Of a stretch of DNA of 64,000 bases, positions 58,311 through 64,000 are shown piece after piece. Source of the stretch: Aliamphritea ceti (lineage in GTDB: Bacteria > Pseudomonadota > Gammaproteobacteria > Pseudomonadales > Balneatricaceae); assembly GCF_024347215.1 (NCBI RefSeq), contig NZ_AP025282.1:744001-808000 (forward strand). The letters run 5' to 3'. The position numbers and the translations under genes are program-made. How positions within the stretch are numbered: position 1 is the first letter of the stretch; every line of letters begins with the position of its first letter. The notes beneath the pieces are model-generated. The model saw nothing but the letters and a program-made list of their open reading frames with translations. It was not told where the DNA came from and ran no database searches.

Positions 58311-60709
58311 TGAAAGCCTCTCTGTATTCAGGGCAACGCGCTTCTGAGCTGTTGCCAGTATTGGCCTATTCCGACGATGAGCAACTGTTTTTCATGGAAG
58401 ACCAGAGTGTTGGCTTTGGTTTTCTATGTGACCCATTGCCGGGTGGTGATGAGTCTGTTGCAGACAGGGTTAATGTTCTACTTAACAACGACTGGCCAAA
58501 AGACACTTTGCTGCAATTTGGCCTGTACGCCTCGCCTGATATTCAAACCGACCTTCAGCGCATGATGGGCTTGCGGCATCGTCAATCCGATCCATTGCTC
58601 AGGGCGTCGATACGCAAACGTGCGGATTTCCTCGATGGCGGCACGGTTCAACCGATAGAAGAATCGACCCAGACTCAGGTACGCAACTTTCAACTGATCG
58701 TCACCTGCAAATTGCCTCTGGAAAGTCCTATACCGACGGAGCGTGAGTTGAGTCGAGCATCCGCGCTTCGGGCTTCTTTCTCGCAAGCGCTGGCAACGGT
58801 TGGTTTTCGCGTTACTGAGATGACTGACCGAAACTGGCTCGCGGCATTAAGTTCGCAGCTTAACTGGGGAAAAGATGCTTCCTGGCGTAATCCATCACCA
58901 ATCCGCAGTGAGGCAGATAAGCCACTTCGAGAGCAAGTGTTGGATTATGACCGGGCTATCAAAGTGGATAGTCAAGGTCTGATGCTGGGTGATTACCGAG
59001 TTAAAACCTTATCGTTTAAGCGCTTGCCTGAGCGGATCTGGTTTGGTCATGCCGCAAGTTTTGCGGGCGATATGATGACGGGCAGTCGCGGTTTACGCGG
59101 CAGCTTTTTGCTAAATGTCACCATTGACTTTCCCTCAGCTGAGGCGATGCGATCTCGTTTAGAGACGAAGCGTCAATGGGCGGTCAATCAGGCCTATGGC
59201 CCGATGCTCAAGTTTGTGCCGGTGCTTGCAGCCAAGAAAAAGGGGTTTGATGTTCTTTTTGAAGCTTTGCAAGAAGGTGATCGTCCTATTCGGGCAAATA
59301 TGACCTTAACGCTGTTTTCACCAACGGAAGAGGCGTCCATCAGCTCTGTTTCAAATGCTCGAACTTACTTTAAAGAACTCGGATTTGAGCTGATGGAAGA
59401 CAAGTACTTCTGTTTGCCCATTTTCCTGAATGCCTTGCCATTTGGTGCTGACCGACAGGCGATGAACGACTTGTTTCGATTCAAGACTATGGCGACACGG
59501 CATGTGATCCCTCTGTTGCCTTTGTTTGCGGATTGGAAAGGCACGGGTACGCCAGTGATTAACTTTGTTTCCCGTAATGGCCAGATCATGAGTGTATCCC
59601 TTTATGACTCGGGCAGTAATTACAACTGTTGCATAGCGGCGCAATCGGGATCGGGCAAGTCTTTCCTGGTGAACGAAATCATCTCTTCCTACTTATCAGA
59701 AGGCGGGCAATGCTGGGTGATTGATGTTGGCCGCTCTTATGAAAAGCTGTGTGAAGTCTATGACGGTGAGTTCTTACAGTTCGGGCGGGACAGTGGCATT
59801 TGCTTAAATCCGTTTGAAATTGTTGAGGACTATGACGAAGAAGCGGATGTACTGGTTGGGTTATTGGCCGCAATGGCCGCACCTACGCAGTCATTAACCG
59901 ATTTTCAGATGGCCAACCTAAAGCGTCAGACCCGTGAACTGTGGGAGAAAAAAGGTCGTGCCATGTTGGTTGATGATGTGGCAGAGGCCTTGAAAAATCA
60001 CGAAGACCGACGTGTGCAAGACGTGGGTGAGCAGCTCTATCCGTTTACGACACAGGGCGAATATGGCCGTTTCTTTAATGGTCACAACAATATTCGCTTC
60101 AAAAACCGTTTCACCGTTCTGGAGTTGGAAGAGCTCAAGGGGCGTAAGCATCTACAACAAGTAGTGTTGCTTCAGCTTATCTACCAAATCCAACAGGAGA
60201 TGTACTTAGGTGAGCGGGATCGTCGCAAGATTGTGTTTATTGACGAAGCCTGGGATCTGCTGACTCAAGGTGATGTCGGTAAGTTCATCGAGACGGGTTA
60301 CCGTCGATTTCGAAAATATGGTGGCAGTGCTGTAACGGTAACGCAATCGGTCAACGATTTGTATGACAGCCCTACAGGTAAAGCCATCGCTGAAAACTCG
60401 GCCAATATGTACCTGCTTGGCCAAAAAGCTGAAACCATCAACGCACTCAAAAAAGAAGGTCGCTTGCCACTAGGTGAAGGCGGCTATGAATACCTGAAAA
60501 CGGTTCATACCGTCACTGGTGTCTATTCCGAAATTTTCTTTATTACCGAGATGGGCACCGGGATTGGCCGCCTCATCGTCGATCCGTTTCACAAGCTGTT
60601 GTACTCGTCCCGTGCAGAAGATGTAAACGCGATTAAGCAGTTAACGCGCAAAGGCCTTTCTGTTGCTGATGCCATTTCCGAGCTGTTAAAGGAGCGAGGC
60701 TATGAATAA
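58310..60709 (+). CDS. traC: Conjugation ATPase TraC (VirB4-like)
   Basis: This 799-residue VirB4-family ATPase starts at ATG 58310 (GGAGGGG upstream, overlapping the dsbC stop), and has an N-terminal TraC domain and a C-terminal ATPase with Walker A AQSGSGKSFL (K450) and Walker B IVFIDEAWD near 641. It is the cytoplasmic motor for pilus assembly. The final bases overlap the trbI-like gene. Confidence 0.94.
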   Translation: MKASLYSGQRASELLPVLAYSDDEQLFFMEDQSVGFGFLCDPLPGGDESVADRVNVLLNNDWPKDTLLQFGLYASPDIQTDLQRMMGLRHRQSDPLLRASIRKRADFLDGGTVQPIEESTQTQVRNFQLIVTCKLPLESPIPTERELSRASALRASFSQALATVGFRVTEMTDRNWLAALSSQLNWGKDASWRNPSPIRSEADKPLREQVLDYDRAIKVDSQGLMLGDYRVKTLSFKRLPERIWFGHAASFAGDMMTGSRGLRGSFLLNVTIDFPSAEAMRSRLETKRQWAVNQAYGPMLKFVPVLAAKKKGFDVLFEALQEGDRPIRANMTLTLFSPTEEASISSVSNARTYFKELGFELMEDKYFCLPIFLNALPFGADRQAMNDLFRFKTMATRHVIPLLPLFADWKGTGTPVINFVSRNGQIMSVSLYDSGSNYNCCIAAQSGSGKSFLVNEIISSYLSEGGQCWVIDVGRSYEKLCEVYDGEFLQFGRDSGICLNPFEIVEDYDEEADVLVGLLAAMAAPTQSLTDFQMANLKRQTRELWEKKGRAMLVDDVAEALKNHEDRRVQDVGEQLYPFTTQGEYGRFFNGHNNIRFKNRFTVLELEELKGRKHLQQVVLLQLIYQIQQEMYLGERDRRKIVFIDEAWDLLTQGDVGKFIETGYRRFRKYGGSAVTVTQSVNDLYDSPTGKAIAENSANMYLLGQKAETINALKKEGRLPLGEGGYEYLKTVHTVTGVYSEIFFITEMGTGIGRLIVDPFHKLLYSSRAEDVNAIKQLTRKGLSVADAISELLKERGYE

Positions 60710-61049
60710 GTTCACGCTTTGGCCATTTATGGCCTCTATTACTTTGTCTGTTGCTGGTAGCGGTTTAATGACCAGCTGGCTCTTAATGAAAACACTCGAA
60801 CCCATCCACAGCCAGTTGGCGTTAAGTACGCCCATTGCAGTCGTGGATTTTGGGGAGGCGGTGTTGTCACTGGGCCCCAATGCCAGCGAACAAGACATCG
60901 AATCCAGGTTGCTTCAGACCAATCAGCAAATTGAAAAGCTAAAAGCAGCCGGTTTTATCGTGCTGGATGCCCAAGCGGTGGTGGGTGCTGATGATTCCAT
61001 ATTTGTGCCAGTTGGCTCAAAGGAGGTGTCTCATGCAGATACTCCGTAA
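60702..61049 (+). CDS. TrbI-like F-type transfer protein
   Basis: This 115-residue protein has one N-terminal membrane segment (residues 7-28) and a periplasmic domain ending in FIVLDAQAVVGADDSIFVP, a typical TrbI_Ftype feature. It overlaps traC by eight bases and traF by 17. In F it affects pilus length and retraction. Assignment rests on the C-terminal motif. Confidence 0.75.
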   Translation: MNKFTLWPFMASITLSVAGSGLMTSWLLMKTLEPIHSQLALSTPIAVVDFGEAVLSLGPNASEQDIESRLLQTNQQIEKLKAAGFIVLDAQAVVGADDSIFVPVGSKEVSHADTP

Positions 61050-61545
61050 AAGAATGCCTTGGCGGCCATATCTCATTCGGTTGACCGTTCTTGCGTTAAT
61101 CATGGCCTTGGTAGGCACCTACGCCATGATGCGCTACCGAATAGGTATTGATACCCAGCAAGAGCGCTGCCTGCCTGATACCACGGTGTATCTGATTGAC
61201 CTATGGAATAAAGAGCCCGTTAAGGATGGTTTGTATGCCTTCCACTCAAAAGGACTCGCTCCGTTATATAACGACGGTACTCGGATGCTGAAACGCCTAA
61301 CAGGGATGCCAGGGGATGAAGTCAAGGTGACCCCTGAGCATGTGCTGGTGAATGGTGCTGAAGTCTCTACCGGCATGGCATTAGCCCAGCGTCTTGGTGT
61401 GGCGGAATCACAATTTAGCCGCTCATTGACGCTGCAAGAAAACGAATATTGGTTTTCCGGTGAGGCCGCAACGAGTTTCGACTCCCGTTATTGGAATGCC
61501 GTTAAGCGCGAGCAGATTGTCGGTCGCGCTTGGCCACTTTGGTAG
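61033..61545 (+). CDS. traF: Signal-peptidase-like TraF (S26 family)
   Basis: This 170-residue protein is of the S26/TrhF type, with one membrane segment near residue 14-34. The family serine position carries cysteine here (QERCLPDTTVYLID, near residue 44) and the general base lysine is in RMLKRLTGMPGD near residue 92. A Cys-Lys dyad is seen in related TrhF-like proteins. It probably processes the pilin TraA. AGGAGG lies before ATG 61033. Confidence 0.85.
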   Translation: MQILRKRMPWRPYLIRLTVLALIMALVGTYAMMRYRIGIDTQQERCLPDTTVYLIDLWNKEPVKDGLYAFHSKGLAPLYNDGTRMLKRLTGMPGDEVKVTPEHVLVNGAEVSTGMALAQRLGVAESQFSRSLTLQENEYWFSGEAATSFDSRYWNAVKREQIVGRAWPLW

Positions 61546-61555
61546 GAGGTGGATG

Positions 61556-62680
61556 ATGAGAAGACTATGCCTCTTATTCTTGTTGGTTGCTCAATTGTCT
61601 TGGGTTCAAGTGTCCTGGGCACAAGAGCCTTTTCCGTTGTCTGACGAGGACAAAAAGATCGTCGAAATGAGCCGCAGCATTTTACAAAGTGCTGTGGATG
61701 GCTCATCTGAATTTATTGAGCCTTTTGCACCGGTTGAACAACCTGTGTCGCTCAAACACAGCGATGAATGGTTGATATTTGCGTCGTCCTCATTGGGTGA
61801 TTCCTCACTGAAGCAGCTATTTAAAGAGGCCAGTGCTACCGGCGCTATTGTGTTGTTTCGGGGAATTCCTGAAGGAAAGACCTTGGGGGCGGCTATCCGT
61901 GATTGGCATACGCTGATGGTGGGACTTGATCCTGTTCCTCAGGTTCGAATCGATCCGAAAGCCTTTGTGCACTGGCGGGTGACTAGCGTGCCTGCCATTT
62001 TCCGCATAGAAGATGACAAGGTGACTGCAAGTGCACTAGGGGTTTACAGCAAGGACTGGTTGCAGCGTCAAATTGAAACAGGCAATACCGGTTCATTGGG
62101 TCAACGCGGTCCTATTCATTCCATTTTAGAACCGGATTTGATGCAAGTGGCGATGCAGCGTTTACAGTCGCTTGACCTGGGCGCGTTAAAGAAAAAAGCC
62201 ATTGAGCGTTTCTGGTCTCGCCAAACTTTCACTGACTTACCCAAAGCCACGCAGTATCGGATAAGAATGGTTGATCCAACCATCGTCATGAAGCGGCCAC
62301 TATTGGATGCCAATGGCCGAACATTGATCCCAGCAGGAACGCGTATTAACCCGCTAAAAGCCTTGCCATTTACTCAGCAGCTCGTGGTGTTTAATGCGTC
62401 GAACGCTGAAGAAGTGGACGCAGTAGCGCATTGGCTTGAGGGCCAAGATAGGACGCTGCGCCGCATTACGCTTATCACCACGCAGCTCGACCGTGCTCAA
62501 GGTTGGAATAGCCTCAATGCGCTCGAAAAGACATTGGACAGTCCGGTTTATCTTCTCAATGCCTCGCTAAAGCAGCGCTTTGATTTGCAAGTCACCCCAT
62601 CGTTTGTTCAAGCAAAGGGACTCGCGTTTGAAATAGAAGAAATTCCAGCAAAGGAGCTTGTTCATGAAAAAGCTCAATAA
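61556..62680 (+). CDS. traW: Fused TrbC-TraW pilus assembly protein
   Basis: This 374-residue exported protein starts at ATG 61556 (AGGAGG five bases before), and has a signal peptide (LLFLLVAQLSWVQVSWA). Residues about 55-180 resemble TrbC (LIFASSSLGDSSLKQLFKEAS, MVGLDPVPQVRIDPKAF), and residues about 200-370 resemble TraW (IERFWSRQTFTDLP, LIPAGTRINPLKALP). The fusion is typical of SXT/IncA/C-type systems; in F these are separate genes. It acts in the periplasm in pilus assembly. It is followed by traU. Confidence 0.9.
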   Translation: MRRLCLLFLLVAQLSWVQVSWAQEPFPLSDEDKKIVEMSRSILQSAVDGSSEFIEPFAPVEQPVSLKHSDEWLIFASSSLGDSSLKQLFKEASATGAIVLFRGIPEGKTLGAAIRDWHTLMVGLDPVPQVRIDPKAFVHWRVTSVPAIFRIEDDKVTASALGVYSKDWLQRQIETGNTGSLGQRGPIHSILEPDLMQVAMQRLQSLDLGALKKKAIERFWSRQTFTDLPKATQYRIRMVDPTIVMKRPLLDANGRTLIPAGTRINPLKALPFTQQLVVFNASNAEEVDAVAHWLEGQDRTLRRITLITTQLDRAQGWNSLNALEKTLDSPVYLLNASLKQRFDLQVTPSFVQAKGLAFEIEEIPAKELVHEKAQ

Positions 62681-63692
62681 TACGTATCGTCTGATGCGGA
62701 CTCTCGTTGTCATGTTTGTCCTAAGCGCCTCTATTCCTGCAAAAGCCGAATTGACTTGCCCAGACGCGGGGTTATTGTCCGGCAAGTTGCTGACGGATGT
62801 TTGCTGGTCATGCATTTTTCCTATCCGGGTTGCCGGTCTTCCTCTTGGCTCTGGCAATGTCCCAAGCGGCGCATCAAATAAGTCATTTTGCTTATGTGAA
62901 GACAACTTAGGCGTGCCAAGGCCAGGTATTGTTACCAGTATGTGGGAGCCAGCGCGTTTGATTGAACTGGTCAGAACGCCAGGTTGCTCGCCTTCCCTGG
63001 GAGGGATTCGTTTACCGTTAGGTGATAGGCGACTGCAAGGTGGTCATGGCGAGGGTGAATACGATACCGGTGATCTCGCTTTCTACCATTACCATTATTA
63101 TGCCTTTCCGCTTTTGGTCATGCTCGATTTGTTCATGGATGGCAATTGCAATGCCGATGGTTACATGGACTTTGACTTGATGTATTTGTCGGAATTGGAC
63201 CCAACATGGCTGAACGATGAACTGGCCTTTTTTACTCAGCCTGAAGCGGCTGCCGTTGCCAATCCATTGGCTATATCTGCTTGTACCGCTGACGCTGCTT
63301 CATCAACGCTTGGTAAACCCATCGATCAGTTGTTTTGGTGTGCTGGCAGTTGGGGCCATCTCTATCCCTTATCTGGCCACACCTTAGCCTTTGGCTCATT
63401 AGCAGAAAACACCAGCCATTTAGCGGCGCGTGCAATCGCGGCTCAACACAGGCGTGGTCTTGCAAGACGAACAATGGGGAACAGTGCGCTATGCCGACCT
63501 GTTATCGAACCCATGCTGCCGAAATCCCAATACAAGATGAGTATGTTCTTCCCTGTACCGGAAACTGAAAGTGCGCATGTCATCGGTGAAAGCACCATGA
63601 AATGGGGAGAGTGGCGAACAATACCTGGTGCCGGTGAAGATGCGCTCTACATTTTGTGGCGCTGGCAAGACTGCTGTAACTCGGGAGGTTAA
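62664..63692 (+). CDS. traU: Conjugative transfer protein TraU
   Basis: This 342-residue exported protein has a signal peptide (TLVVMFVLSASIPAKA), AAGGAG eight bases before ATG 62664, and many cysteines (CPDAGLLSG, CWSC, CLCEDN, CSP, CNADG, CAGSWG), which fit the disulfide-rich TraU family that depends on DsbC. It acts in DNA transfer and pilus assembly with TraW. The stop is immediately before the traN start. Confidence 0.92.
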   Translation: MKKLNNTYRLMRTLVVMFVLSASIPAKAELTCPDAGLLSGKLLTDVCWSCIFPIRVAGLPLGSGNVPSGASNKSFCLCEDNLGVPRPGIVTSMWEPARLIELVRTPGCSPSLGGIRLPLGDRRLQGGHGEGEYDTGDLAFYHYHYYAFPLLVMLDLFMDGNCNADGYMDFDLMYLSELDPTWLNDELAFFTQPEAAAVANPLAISACTADAASSTLGKPIDQLFWCAGSWGHLYPLSGHTLAFGSLAENTSHLAARAIAAQHRRGLARRTMGNSALCRPVIEPMLPKSQYKMSMFFPVPETESAHVIGESTMKWGEWRTIPGAGEDALYILWRWQDCCNSGG

Positions 63693-63694
63693 AT

Positions 63695-64000
63695 ATGAAA
63701 CCAACACTTTTTACCCGAGTTTTAGCGGGTGTTTTATCAATCACTATGGCGTGCTTGCCCTTACATGGTGTGGCCGCTGATGTGCAGCGCCAATCCGGCC
63801 TAAGCGGACAACAAGAAGGTAAGCAATTACTGCAAAATTGGACGATGCCCGCACTTAACGGCAATACATTGTTGGTGCCGAGTGGCAGTGGTAATGAGTC
63901 CATTAACTTGCAAGAGCTTTTCCCTGGTATGGATCAGGGCTCATTGGATGTCTTAACGGGCGTTTATGGCTCTGATGCCAGTATGAATCAATTGGGGACG
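63695..64000 (+). CDS. traN: Mating-pair stabilisation protein TraN (5' end; continues past window)
   Basis: The first 102 codons are open to the window edge. GGAGG precedes the ATG at 63695. A signal peptide (VLAGVLSITMACLPLHGVAA) is clear, and the following sequence resembles the N-terminus of TraN. By family knowledge TraN is a large, cysteine-rich outer-membrane adhesin that stabilises donor-recipient pairs. Identification relies mainly on position after traU. Confidence 0.82.
   Translation, partial: MKPTLFTRVLAGVLSITMACLPLHGVAADVQRQSGLSGQQEGKQLLQNWTMPALNGNTLLVPSGSGNESINLQELFPGMDQGSLDVLTGVYGSDASMNQLGT

Larger units (their letters stand above)
9094..64000. mobile_element. SXT/R391-family ICE (left part; right end outside window)
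   Basis: The identification rests on insertion in prfC, the order xis-int-srpR-srpM-oriT-mobI-rumBA, and the transfer genes traI-traD, traLEKBVA and dsbC-traC-traF-traW-traU-traN. Variable DNA occupies exactly the known hotspots: after the conserved s02x genes and before traI (BREX), before traL (XRE-ImmA pair), and between traA and dsbC (mosAT and a helicase/PLD/RtcR-like module). At least 54.9 kb of the element is in view. The setCDR regulators, eex, ssb/bet/exo recombination genes, traFHG and attR should be further right. Confidence 0.95.

Overview
The window holds the junction between a gammaproteobacterial chromosome (positions 1 to about 9.1 kb) and an SXT/R391-family integrative and conjugative element (ICE) that runs from about 9.1 kb past the right edge. 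The host side carries a lipid-transport locus (a LetB/YebT-like multi-MCE protein and a LetA/PqiA-like protein split into two genes), an EstB-like esterase, a SlyD-like FKBP isomerase, several small genes, a large P-loop protein of unknown role and a flavodoxin behind a Fur-box-like sequence. The gene set suits a marine gammaproteobacterium, possibly Oceanospirillales-like, but the genus cannot be fixed from this sequence. The ICE sits in the 5' end of prfC (release factor 3). Only the native first 24 codons remain here, and the rest of prfC must lie beyond the right end of the element.

The left part of the ICE (9.1-18.0 kb) holds the attachment region with a repeated 58-bp sequence, xis, int, the SrpM/SrpR partition pair with upstream iterons, the oriT region and mobI, a pentapeptide-repeat cargo gene, the rumAB (UmuDC-type) SOS mutagenesis operon with a clear LexA box, a non-coding region with six consecutive small hairpins, a DEDDh exonuclease and a conserved small gene. 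Hotspot 5 (18.0-36.7 kb) carries a complete type 1 BREX phage-defence operon in the order brxR-brxA-brxB-brxC-brxU-pglX-pglZ-brxL, followed by a TrlF-type PHP/SMC-like ATPase.

The conjugation genes follow: traI (MobH relaxase), traD, two conserved genes, hotspot 1 (an uncharacterised protein overlapping an XRE-ImmA/IrrE protease regulator), then traLEKBVA, hotspot 2, and dsbC-traC-trbI-like-traF-traW-traU-traN (cut by the window edge).

Hotspot 2 (48.1-57.6 kb) holds the known mosAT (AbiE-type) toxin-antitoxin pair and then the most novel-looking module in the window. It has four tightly packed genes: a COG1112-like SF1 helicase, an unknown winged-helix-like protein, a double-HKD PLD-type protein, and an RtcR-like sigma54 activator with a CARF-like N-terminal sensor. 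A near-consensus sigma54 -24/-12 sequence lies 40-50 bp before the first gene. This suggests an inducible nucleic-acid-targeting defence or repair system that the activator switches on when it senses a nucleotide signal. A 32-bp direct repeat and a duplicated traA 3' end bracket the module and show that hotspot 2 was assembled by merging two ICE lineages.
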